NCBI GenBank assembly: GCA_019136955.1
Contig: JAGVTF010000116.1
Location: 11,666 to 50,641, forward strand
Direction of reading: 5' to 3'
From: Verrucomicrobiota bacterium
Lineage (GTDB): Bacteria; Verrucomicrobiota; Verrucomicrobiia; Limisphaerales; UBA1412
Length of the DNA stretch: 38,976 nt
In this document: piece by piece, positions 16,181 to 23,051 of the stretch
Layout of the letters: the number at the start of each line of letters is the position of its first letter
Numbering within the stretch: the stretch's first letter is position 1
Translations under genes and position numbers: made by a program
Notes under the pieces: generated by a model
Databases searched by the model: none
The model's input: the letters and a program-made list of their open reading frames with translations, nothing else
Told to the model about the DNA's origin: nothing

Positions 16181-16947
16181 TTTTTCGTAAATTCCTGTTT
16201 TTGTACGGTAAGAGAGTTTATCTGGCTTGCGGCGTAGCCGGCGCCGAAGCCGTTATCGATATTGACGACGGTGACGCCGCTGCCGCAACTGTTGAGCATC
16301 CCCAAAAGCGCCGCCAAACCGCCCAGACTCGCACCGTAGCCGACACTGGTCGGCACCGCAATCACCGGTTTGGAGACCAGCCCCGCCACGACGCTCGGCA
16401 GGGCACCCTCCATGCCGGCTACGACGATGAGGACGCTTGCCTGACGCAGTTTGCCCAGGTTGCCCAGCAGGCGGCGGATTCCGGCCACCCCCACATCATA
16501 GAGCCGGATGACGTTGTTGCCCATGATTTCAGCGGTGATGGCAGCTTCCTCGGCCACGGGCAGGTCGCTGGTGCCGGCGCAAAGTACCGCTATTGGCAGC
16601 GGCCGCCGGGGCAGGGGCTCCCGCACGAGGGTGAGGCAGCGGGCGCTCTGGTGGTAGAGCGCTTCGGGGAAGCGCGAGCGGAGCAGCTCGGCATGTGCGG
16701 CGGTAATCCGCGTGACGAGAACCTGCGCCGAGTTTTGGTAAATCTCGGTCGTGATCTCCAGAACCTGCTCCGGAGTCTTCCCTTCACCATAAATGACTTC
16801 TGAAAAGCCGCAGCGCCGGGCACGGTGGATATCGACATGGGCAAAGCCGAGATCGACCGATGTATCCTTCTCCAGCAGGGTCAGGAGCTCTTCGGCGGAG
16901 ATTCTGCCCTGTTTGAACTCTTCCAGGAGAGTCATTGCATCTTTCAT
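16177..16947 (-). CDS. larB: LarB, pyridinium-3,5-biscarboxylic acid mononucleotide synthase
   Basis: A 256-residue protein with a C-terminal PurE-like domain. LarB carboxylates nicotinic acid adenine dinucleotide and cleaves off AMP, the first step of nickel-pincer cofactor synthesis. Typical features are GFSEVIYGEGKTPEQ near residue 47, the SDLPVAEEAAITAEIMG segment that corresponds to PurE's SD motif, then VVAGMEGALPSVVAGL and VPTSVGYGASLGGLAALLGM. It overlaps larC and lies 35 bp after a TPR gene across a patch of heptamer repeats. No Shine-Dalgarno precedes ATG 16947. Confidence 0.93.
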   Translation of the reverse strand: MKDAMTLLEEFKQGRISAEELLTLLEKDTSVDLGFAHVDIHRARRCGFSEVIYGEGKTPEQVLEITTEIYQNSAQVLVTRITAAHAELLRSRFPEALYHQSARCLTLVREPLPRRPLPIAVLCAGTSDLPVAEEAAITAEIMGNNVIRLYDVGVAGIRRLLGNLGKLRQASVLIVVAGMEGALPSVVAGLVSKPVIAVPTSVGYGASLGGLAALLGMLNSCGSGVTVVNIDNGFGAGYAASQINSLTVQKQEFTKK

Positions 16948-16968
16948 GGGGGGGTACTAATTCAGTAT

Positions 16969-16993
16969 TTAAGATTTAAGATTCAGGATTCAG
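16969..16993. repeat. Tandem heptamer repeats at the TPR gene / larB junction
   Basis: Four units in a row: TTAAGAT, TTAAGAT, TCAGGAT and a partial TCAG. They cross the stop codon of the TPR gene and sit just upstream of larB. They resemble short tandem heptamer patches reported in other bacterial genomes. Function is unknown. Confidence 0.55.
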
Positions 16994-17465
16994 TTTCGGG
17001 TTTTTGGGGAGTTTCGGGGTTCTCCAGATCGGTTTTCTTTTTGGTGAAGATCATCGGCTGTGGGGGAGGGTTCTGGCCCACGACGTCCAGACTCTCCCGT
17101 GTGGCTTGCCGCAGGAAGGGGGGCGGTTCTTTGCCGCTTTTTTTCCAGTAGATAAGTTTGGCCTGGAGGGCGTGGTGCTCCGCCTTTTCCTTATCGCCCA
17201 TCCGCATATAGATAATGCTCAGGTTCATCTGGGCCATCTGGTTTTCGGGCTCCATCTCCACGGCCTTGAGTGTTTCCTGGAGCGCTTCCTGCAGTTCTTC
17301 CTTGCGCAGGTGGGCATTGCCGAGCGCAAGTTGGGCATCGAGGCAATCGGGGTAGTCCACAAGGATCGCCCTGAGCTCCGCGATGCACTGGTCTACGTTG
17401 CCCAACGCCAACTGGTAAACAGCTTCGTCGTAGCGGGCAATCCATTGGTCATTTGGCCTTGACAC
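16983..17465 (-). CDS. Tetratricopeptide repeat protein
   Basis: A 160-residue cytoplasmic protein with about three TPR units: residues 9-42, 43-76 and 77-108 (for example LALGNAHLRKEELQEALQ and MAQMNLSIIYMRMGDKEKAE). The remaining 50 residues are Pro/Lys/Glu-rich and probably disordered. TPRs mediate protein contacts, and no specific partner can be named. The start is GTG at 17465; no ATG in frame is suitable. It is the first gene of the minus-strand run and is divergent from the HAD phosphatase. The link with larB/larC may be only transcriptional. Confidence 0.75.
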   Translation of the reverse strand: MSRPNDQWIARYDEAVYQLALGNVDQCIAELRAILVDYPDCLDAQLALGNAHLRKEELQEALQETLKAVEMEPENQMAQMNLSIIYMRMGDKEKAEHHALQAKLIYWKKSGKEPPPFLRQATRESLDVVGQNPPPQPMIFTKKKTDLENPETPQKPETES

Positions 17466-17553
17466 GGCTCCATTTTGCTATGAAACTCAAAGGACTGCAA
17501 GCCCTGTGCCTGGCGGGCGGTATTTGTAAGAATTCTTTTCTTCTCGGTACTCT

Positions 17554-18330
17554 ATGATTCGATTACTTTGCACTGATTTTGACGGAACAATCTTTCACGA
17601 AAGTGGAGATTCCTCCCCTATTTCACCCCGTTTTTTAAATCTAATCCGTTCTCTCAAGTCCAAGGGCGTCCAATGGGTGATCAGTACCGGACGGGACCGG
17701 CATGAAGTGCTGGCGACCCTCCATCATTGCGGGGTTGACGTATTGCCGGACTTCCTCTCCACGGTGGAGCGGGAACTCTATGAACGCAAAGGGGATGAAT
17801 ATGAGCCGATGCAGCCCTGGAACCAGACTTGCCATGAGGTGCACAAGGAGCTTTACGAGAAGATTGATTCGCTGCTCTCGCCTCTGGAGGAATCGATCAA
17901 GAAGAACTATTCAGACTCCGTGCTCTATAGCGATGCTTACTCACCGCTCTGCTTCATTGCCGCCAATAACCCGCAGGCGGACCAGCTTCTGGACGAGGTG
18001 GAGCAGCACTTTGCCGATGTACCCGAGCTCACTCTGGTCCGTAACGATGTCTATGCGCGCCTGGCCCATATTGATTACAACAAAGGGACGACGCTTCTGG
18101 AGCTGCAGCGGCATCTGGGGCTGACCCCCGACAGAGTCTGCACCGCCGGTGATCATTATAACGACATCCCGATGCTGCGCCGCGAAGTGGCACACTTCAT
18201 CGTTACTCCCTCTAATGCGATAGAGCCGATTAAGGACCAGGTTTTGGCCGAGGGTGGTTACGTCTCGCCGCTTTTCTCGGGTGAGGGGATTGCGGAGGGT
18301 GTCGAGAAATTCCTGGCTAACCATTCCTGA
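17554..18330 (+). CDS. HAD-superfamily hydrolase (Cof / sugar-phosphatase type)
   Basis: A 258-residue class IIB HAD phosphatase. Motif I is DFDGT (residues 8-12), with the nucleophile Asp8 and acid Asp10. Motif II is ISTGR near 45, motif III is the lysine in NKGTTLLEL near 174, and motif IV is GDHYNDIPML near 197. The cap domain lies between motifs II and III. Such enzymes hydrolyse sugar phosphates or other small phosphomonoesters; the substrate is not predictable. No Shine-Dalgarno is obvious. Tandem decamers begin in its last codons and fill the gap to the next gene. Confidence 0.88.
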   Translation: MIRLLCTDFDGTIFHESGDSSPISPRFLNLIRSLKSKGVQWVISTGRDRHEVLATLHHCGVDVLPDFLSTVERELYERKGDEYEPMQPWNQTCHEVHKELYEKIDSLLSPLEESIKKNYSDSVLYSDAYSPLCFIAANNPQADQLLDEVEQHFADVPELTLVRNDVYARLAHIDYNKGTTLLELQRHLGLTPDRVCTAGDHYNDIPMLRREVAHFIVTPSNAIEPIKDQVLAEGGYVSPLFSGEGIAEGVEKFLANHS

Positions 18331-18349
18331 CCATACCTGACCACACCTG
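18320..18349. repeat. Three tandem decamers forming the gap between two genes
   Basis: ACCATTCCTG, ACCATACCTG and ACCACACCTG are head to tail. The first contains the HAD stop codon and the third abuts the ATG of the next gene. The whole intergenic spacer is therefore made of this repeat. Confidence 0.7.
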
Positions 18350-19186
18350 ATGCAGGAAGAACCACTTCTTATTCGGATTCATGGGAATCCCGGCGGGCCG
18401 ACGATTGTCTATTTACCCGGCATTCATGGCGATTGGAGCATGATTGGCGATTTTCGCCGGCAGGTCCTCCCGCACTACTGTTTCGTGGAGTTCACCTATC
18501 CGCGGACCACGACCTGGAGCCTGCAGCAGTATGGCGAAGCGGTCCTGGAGAAGCTGGCGGAGCACGGGGTGAGCCACGGCTGGGTGATTGGTGAATCGTT
18601 CGGCTCGCAGGTCGCCTGGAAGCTCCTGGAGCTGCAGCGGGCGGCACCGGAGAAGTTTACGCCAGAGGGGTTGATTCTGGCCGGCGGCTTCGTGCATCAT
18701 CTCACGGTGGCTGGCTTCACTTTTTTTGGCAAAAAAATTCAACTTCCACTACAAAAACAGTTTTCTTTGCTGCGCTTCTTTGGGCGCCGGATTCTGCACC
18801 GTTGTCTCAAAGACCCTCTGGTTCGCGAAGAGATCGCGGAGTTCAAGGCCCGCCGCTCCCAACTGGACCGCGACGCCGTCTGGCATCGTCTCGTGCTTTC
18901 GCGTGAAAACGACCTGCGTCCCGTGGCCGCCACGACGCAGATACCGGTCTATTGCCTCTCGGGGCTGATAGACCTGGCGGTAATCTTTCCCCACACTCAC
19001 TACTGGCTCTGGCGTTACTGCCCGGGCTACCGCGGTGCGCGGCTTCTGGTGAACTGGGAGCTGAGCACTCTGGGCTCGGACCATCATATTTTGGGCCATG
19101 GCCGGCGCAGCTTCCGCGTGATCGACCGGTGGATTCAGAAGAACGGTAAAGTCGACCAAAAGAGTCTGAAAAGCGTTTCACGCTGA
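18350..19186 (+). CDS. Alpha/beta-fold hydrolase
   Basis: A 278-residue serine-hydrolase fold protein with no signal peptide. VYLPGIHGDW near residue 20 is the oxyanion-hole strand (a variant of HG). VIGESFGSQ is the nucleophile elbow with the expected G-x-S-x-G serine near 85. SDHHILGH near 248 supplies the histidine, and the acid is probably in LSGLIDLAV. Reaction and substrate are unknown; esterase, thioesterase or acyltransferase activity are all possible. It is probably co-transcribed with the HAD gene; the two are separated only by decamer repeats, and no Shine-Dalgarno is visible. Confidence 0.82.
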   Translation: MQEEPLLIRIHGNPGGPTIVYLPGIHGDWSMIGDFRRQVLPHYCFVEFTYPRTTTWSLQQYGEAVLEKLAEHGVSHGWVIGESFGSQVAWKLLELQRAAPEKFTPEGLILAGGFVHHLTVAGFTFFGKKIQLPLQKQFSLLRFFGRRILHRCLKDPLVREEIAEFKARRSQLDRDAVWHRLVLSRENDLRPVAATTQIPVYCLSGLIDLAVIFPHTHYWLWRYCPGYRGARLLVNWELSTLGSDHHILGHGRRSFRVIDRWIQKNGKVDQKSLKSVSR

Positions 19187-19200
19187 ACCGCCCAAAGACC

Positions 19201-19230
19201 TTGACAAGGGAGAAAAATTTTCGCTCTAAT
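19201..19230 (+). promoter_or_regulatory. Sigma-70-type promoter of the rubrerythrin gene
   Basis: A perfect TTGACA (19201-19206) is followed after 18 bp by TCTAAT (19225-19230). Transcription would start near 19237, only about 20 bases before the rubrerythrin ATG. Confidence 0.7.
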
Positions 19231-19256
19231 AACCCCATACCGTAAGGGTCAATGGA

Positions 19257-19793
19257 ATGACATCTTTTGCCGGTGAATCCCAGGCCAGGATGCGTTATAC
19301 CTACTTTGCCAGCGTGGCGAAGAAGGAAGGTTTTGTGCAGATTGCAGCGATCTTTGAGGAAACAGCCGACCATGAAAAAGAGCACGCCAAGCGGATGTTC
19401 AAATTCCTGGAGGGCGGCATGGTCGAAATCACCGCCTGCTATCCGGCCGGCGTGATCGGCAGTACGCTGGAGAACCTCCTCTCCGCAGCCCAGGGCGAAC
19501 ATGACGAGTGGTCGAGAGACTACCCGAAGTTCGCGGAAGTGGCCGCTGAAGAGGGTTTCTCGGAAGTCGCCGCCATGTATCGCAATGTCTCGATTGCCGA
19601 GAAAGGCCATGAAGAGCGTTACCGCGCCTTCATCAAGAACATTGAGTCGAGCCAGGTCTTTACCAGGGAAGGTGAGACCACCTGGCAGTGCCGCAACTGT
19701 GGCTACATCCATAGCAGCAAGACGGCTCCCAAGGTTTGCCCGGCCTGTATCCATCCTCAGGCGCACTTTGAGGTGATGAAGCAGAACTGGTAA
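19257..19793 (+). CDS. rbr: Rubrerythrin
   Basis: A 178-residue non-haem iron peroxidase that reduces hydrogen peroxide in anaerobes. The four-helix diiron domain keeps its ligands: E7 in FAGESQAR, EETADHEKEH (34-43), then EEGFSEVAAMY and AEKGHEERYRAF. The C-terminal rubredoxin domain has CRNCGY and CPAC cysteines around an FeS4 site. Homologues usually have about 15 residues (a KGTKTEKNLLKA-like segment) before FAGESQAR, and these are missing. The strong promoter just upstream and the in-frame stop at 19230 leave no room for them. TAAGGG at 19243-19248 is the likely ribosome site. The gene stands alone with its own terminator. Confidence 0.93.
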   Translation: MTSFAGESQARMRYTYFASVAKKEGFVQIAAIFEETADHEKEHAKRMFKFLEGGMVEITACYPAGVIGSTLENLLSAAQGEHDEWSRDYPKFAEVAAEEGFSEVAAMYRNVSIAEKGHEERYRAFIKNIESSQVFTREGETTWQCRNCGYIHSSKTAPKVCPACIHPQAHFEVMKQNW

Positions 19794-19817
19794 GCACAGG
19801 ACCTTTTTTGAAAGGGT

Positions 19818-19858
19818 TAGCCCCCGCGGCCTGATAAAAGGGCTTGGGGGCTATTTTT
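19818..19858 (+). terminator. Rho-independent terminator of rubrerythrin
   Basis: TAGCCCCC pairs with GGGGGCTA, followed at once by TTTTT. It lies 25 bp after the rubrerythrin stop. Confidence 0.9.
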
Positions 19859-19894
19859 GTATGACGGGCAGGAAGCGGGGCTGCGAAATTCTCG

Positions 19895-19923
19895 CTGGCA
19901 GGGAGGGGCGTTTTTGGTAAAAT
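19895..19923 (+). promoter_or_regulatory. Promoter for the glycine cleavage gene cluster (before lpd)
   Basis: CTGGCA (19895-19900), a 17-bp spacer, then TAAAAT (19918-19923). Transcription would begin near 19930, within the inverted repeat described next. Confidence 0.55.
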
Positions 19924-19947
19924 GCCTCTAAAGCCCAACTGAGGCAT
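19922..19947. promoter_or_regulatory. Inverted repeat over the lpd transcription start, operator candidate
   Basis: ATGCCTC and GAGGCAT form perfect 7-bp arms separated by 12 bases. It overlaps the -10 box and the expected start, a good position for a repressor. The regulator is unknown. Confidence 0.45.
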
Positions 19948-19970
19948 GAATCCCGTGAATGTTTTAGAAT

Positions 19971-21368
19971 ATGGAACTGATTAAGAAAGAGCTGGTTATT
20001 ATTGGTGGGGGTCCGGCAGGCTATACGGCGGCAATCCGAGCCGCGCGCAATGGATTAAGCGTCGCGCTGGTCGAGGCTGATGGCCTTGGCGGGGCCTGTC
20101 TGAACCGAGGCTGCATCCCGACCAAGGCGATTTTGGAATCCTCTCATCTTTTCGCGCGGGTTCGCTCGAACCAGTTCGGTATAGAGGGCTCTCTGGAGGG
20201 GCTGGAGCTGAGCCTGGAAGCGGTTTTTGGACGCAAGGAGCAGTTGGTACAAAAGCTCAGCCAAGGCATTGCATCGCTCCTGGAGGCGAATGGCGTGACT
20301 CATTACGCCGCCACGGCGGCATTTACGGGAGAAAAAACAATCAGCCTATCTACCGGCGAGCGGCTGCAGGGTGAGAAAATCCTGCTGGCGCTGGGTGCGG
20401 AGCCGGTTCTGCCGCAATCGATTAAAGGAATCGAACTCGGTAAAACCTCCGATGATATTCTGGCCCGGCGCTTTGAGGGCTGCAAGAGCGTGGTCGTGGT
20501 GGGCGGCGGCATCATCGGAGTGGAGATGGCGACCTTTTTCAGCGATGCCGGCAGCCAGGTGACAATTCTGGAGGGGTTGCCGCGGATTCTTTCGCCCTTT
20601 TCAGCCGATGTCAGCAAATACATCGGCCTGAACCTGAGACGCGGCGGCGTCAAAGTGGTGACCCAGGCTCAGGTGGAAGCCTTTCGGAAGCTGGCGGATG
20701 GGCAGACGGAGGTGGTCTATCAGGAAAAGGGGAAAGAGAAGGCGCTGGCCGTGGAGCTGGTCATCGTCTGTGTGGGCCGTAAACCGCGGAGCATGGAGGG
20801 GCTGGAGCTGAGCGGCGTCGAGTTTGATCGCGGAATTGTGACCAGCCAGGAGGGGCAGACGGGCCATCCGGATATCTACGCCGCGGGCGATTGCGTACGG
20901 GGGGCGATTCAACTGGCACACTTCGCCACGGCGCAGGCGCTCGGCATTGTGGACCGACTGGTAGGTAAAGACAGCCAGACAGAGCTCTCCTGCATCCCCA
21001 GTTGCGTCTATACGGCGCCGCCGGTGGCCACGGTCGGGCTGAGCGAAGAGGCGGCACTGGCTGCCGGCCATGAGCTTGAGCCGGGGCGCTTCAATCTGGG
21101 GGGTAATGGTAAATCGCTGATTGCCGGCGAGGAGCGCGGCTACATGAAGGCTATCTTTGAGAAGGGAACCGAGATACTCCTGGGGGTAGAGCTGGTCGCG
21201 GCGGAGGCTCCGGAAATGATTGGTCCCCTGGGGACGCTGGTCGCGATGAAGGCGAGGCGCACCGATATTTTGAAATCGGTTTATCCGCATCCGAGTGTCT
21301 CCGAAGGCTTTTACGAGGCGGTGGAGGATAGTCTCGGGCAGGCGATTCATGTGATTTACAAAGGCTAG
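19971..21368 (+). CDS. lpd: Dihydrolipoamide dehydrogenase (L-protein of glycine cleavage)
   Basis: A 465-residue flavoprotein disulfide reductase that reoxidises dihydrolipoyl groups with NAD+. The FAD loop is IIGGGPAGYTAA. The redox-active pair is C43/C48 in GGACLNRGCIPTK. The NAD loop is VVVGGGIIGVEMA near 178, the FAD motif DIYAAGDC near 303, and the catalytic His is in HPHPSVSEGF near 440. Its position directly before gcvT-gcvH-gcvP suggests it serves glycine cleavage, though it could be shared with 2-oxoacid dehydrogenases. The start has no clear Shine-Dalgarno. Confidence 0.95.
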   Translation: MELIKKELVIIGGGPAGYTAAIRAARNGLSVALVEADGLGGACLNRGCIPTKAILESSHLFARVRSNQFGIEGSLEGLELSLEAVFGRKEQLVQKLSQGIASLLEANGVTHYAATAAFTGEKTISLSTGERLQGEKILLALGAEPVLPQSIKGIELGKTSDDILARRFEGCKSVVVVGGGIIGVEMATFFSDAGSQVTILEGLPRILSPFSADVSKYIGLNLRRGGVKVVTQAQVEAFRKLADGQTEVVYQEKGKEKALAVELVIVCVGRKPRSMEGLELSGVEFDRGIVTSQEGQTGHPDIYAAGDCVRGAIQLAHFATAQALGIVDRLVGKDSQTELSCIPSCVYTAPPVATVGLSEEAALAAGHELEPGRFNLGGNGKSLIAGEERGYMKAIFEKGTEILLGVELVAAEAPEMIGPLGTLVAMKARRTDILKSVYPHPSVSEGFYEAVEDSLGQAIHVIYKG

Positions 21369-21409
21369 CCGCAGTTGGCTTTTAAAAAGCGCTTCAATTG
21401 AACCGAGGC

Positions 21410-21438
21410 TCGACAAATGCTTTTGATGGCGTTATGGT
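21410..21438 (+). promoter_or_regulatory. Possible internal promoter and leader before gcvT
   Basis: TCGACA (21410-21415), a 17-bp spacer and TATGGT (21433-21438) would start an RNA of about 100 bases before gcvT. That leader (about 21445-21505) is purine-rich and structured-looking, with GGAG near its start and CTCC near its end. It is followed by T-rich sequence. It does not match the glycine-riboswitch core. Confidence 0.35.
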
Positions 21439-21548
21439 TGGGGGCGGATTGAACGGAGCAGAGAGGCGCACCTTTGAAGCGAACCAGAGAATGCGAAGTC
21501 TCCTTATTTTTTAAACTTTTTTTGAATAGAACAGGTCTATAACAGAGT

Positions 21549-22625
21549 ATGCTAAGAACTCCTTTTTACGGCAAGATGCTGGCCGCGGGGGCCAAAATGG
21601 TAGAGTTTACCGGCTATGAGCTGCCGATACAGTTTGAATCCACCGGTATCATAGCCGAGCACAAAGCGGTGCGGGAAAAGGCCGGGCTCTTCGATGTTTC
21701 CCACATGGGAGAGATTTATCTGTGCGGGCGCGACGCCTTCGCCACCATTCAAAACCTGATCACCAACGACATAACGACGCTCAAGGATGGCGCGGCGCGC
21801 TATACGCTCCTGCCCAATGAGGACGGCGGCGTGGTGGATGATATCCTCGTCTACCGCATCCATGCCGAGGAGTATCTCCTGGTGGTCAATGCCGCCAATA
21901 CGGCCAAGGATGCCGCCTGGATTGAGGCGCGGCTTCTGGGCGATACCGAATTTGAAAATGCGAGCCCCGCCACCGCTCAACTGGCCTTGCAGGGGCCGCT
22001 GGCCATCGAGATAGTGAAGCGGTTCATCCCTGCGGCCGATATCCCCGAAAAGGGCTACACCTTCAAGACGCTCTCTCTGAACGGGGAGCAACTGATTCTT
22101 TCGCGGACCGGTTACACCGGTGAAGATGGCTTTGAGTTCTACTCTTCCAATGAGTTCGCCGAGCCGCTTTTTGAGCTGCTCATGGAGCACGGCAAGCCGC
22201 TGGGGATGCTGCCGGCGGGGCTGGGCGCACGCGATACGCTCCGGCTTGAGGCCGGTATGCCTCTTTACGGACACGAGATGAACGAAGAGACGCTCTGCCA
22301 TGAGCTGGGTCTGGATTTCACCATCAAGATGGGCAAAGAGAGCTTTATCGGCAAGAAGGCGCTTCTGGAGAAGCCACCCCAATATCAGCGGCTCGGTTTC
22401 AAGATGGTGGAGCGCGGCATTGCACGGGAGAACTGCGCGGTCTTTGACGGGGAGCGGCAAATTGGCCATGTCACTTCCGGCACCCACAGTCCGACACTGG
22501 GTCAGGCTATCGGGATGGTCCGTGTGGAAAAAGATTTTAATGCTTCGACCGTGTGGGTTGAGGTTCGAAACAGAAAGCTGAAGGCGGAGATTGTACCTCT
22601 GCCTTTTTACAAGAAAAACAAATAA
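21549..22625 (+). CDS. gcvT: Aminomethyltransferase (T-protein of glycine cleavage)
   Basis: A 358-residue tetrahydrofolate-dependent T-protein. It takes the aminomethyl group from lipoyl-GcvH, releases ammonia and forms methylene-tetrahydrofolate. Diagnostic parts are FDVSHMGEI near residue 49, LLPNEDGGVVDDILVYR near 86, LSRTGYTGEDGFE near 186, and GLGARDTLRLEAGMPLYGHE near 222, which carries the folate-contacting residues. Length is typical. It follows lpd by 180 bp and precedes gcvH by 24 bp. A TATAAC 5 bases before the ATG leaves no visible Shine-Dalgarno. Confidence 0.96.
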   Translation: MLRTPFYGKMLAAGAKMVEFTGYELPIQFESTGIIAEHKAVREKAGLFDVSHMGEIYLCGRDAFATIQNLITNDITTLKDGAARYTLLPNEDGGVVDDILVYRIHAEEYLLVVNAANTAKDAAWIEARLLGDTEFENASPATAQLALQGPLAIEIVKRFIPAADIPEKGYTFKTLSLNGEQLILSRTGYTGEDGFEFYSSNEFAEPLFELLMEHGKPLGMLPAGLGARDTLRLEAGMPLYGHEMNEETLCHELGLDFTIKMGKESFIGKKALLEKPPQYQRLGFKMVERGIARENCAVFDGERQIGHVTSGTHSPTLGQAIGMVRVEKDFNASTVWVEVRNRKLKAEIVPLPFYKKNK

Positions 22626-22649
22626 CAACTAATTGTTTAAGAGTAATAT

Positions 22650-23006
22650 ATGTCAAAAATCAAGTTCCTGAAATCTCACGAGTGGTATAACCCTGAGAGC
22701 AATACGGTCGGCATTTCTGATTTTGCGCAGCGTGAGCTGGGCGATATCGTCTTTGTGGAGCTGCCACAGGTGGGTGAGAGCGTAGAAGCGGGGGAAGCTT
22801 TTGGCAACGTGGAGTCGGTCAAGGCGGTCTCGGAGATATACAGCCCCGTGAGCGGCACTATTATTGAGATCAATGAGGAGCTCGAGAGCGCTCCGGAGCT
22901 GATTAACCAGGATGCGAACGCCGCCTGGATGATCAAGGTGGAAGTGAGCGCCGTCTCTGAAGAGCTGATCAGCGCCGAAGAATACGACGCACTGACGAAG
23001 AAATAA
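22650..23006 (+). CDS. gcvH: Glycine cleavage system H protein
   Basis: A 118-residue lipoyl carrier that shuttles the aminomethyl group from P-protein to T-protein and electrons to L-protein. The lipoylated lysine is K58 in NVESVKAVSEIYSP. SHEWYNPE and FAQRELGDIVFVELP are typical of GcvH, separating it from other biotinyl/lipoyl domains. It is full length and lies between gcvT and gcvPA. Confidence 0.97.
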   Translation: MSKIKFLKSHEWYNPESNTVGISDFAQRELGDIVFVELPQVGESVEAGEAFGNVESVKAVSEIYSPVSGTIIEINEELESAPELINQDANAAWMIKVEVSAVSEELISAEEYDALTKK

Positions 23007-23051
23007 ACTGAGCTGGGCCAGTATTAGCCGCTCAGCACATTACAAAAACGT

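Noticed and set aside
21440-21510. Glycine riboswitch before gcvT
   Set aside because: Location fits and a few fragments resemble it, but the conserved CCGAAGG and CUCUCAGG cores are not present; kept only as an unassigned leader.
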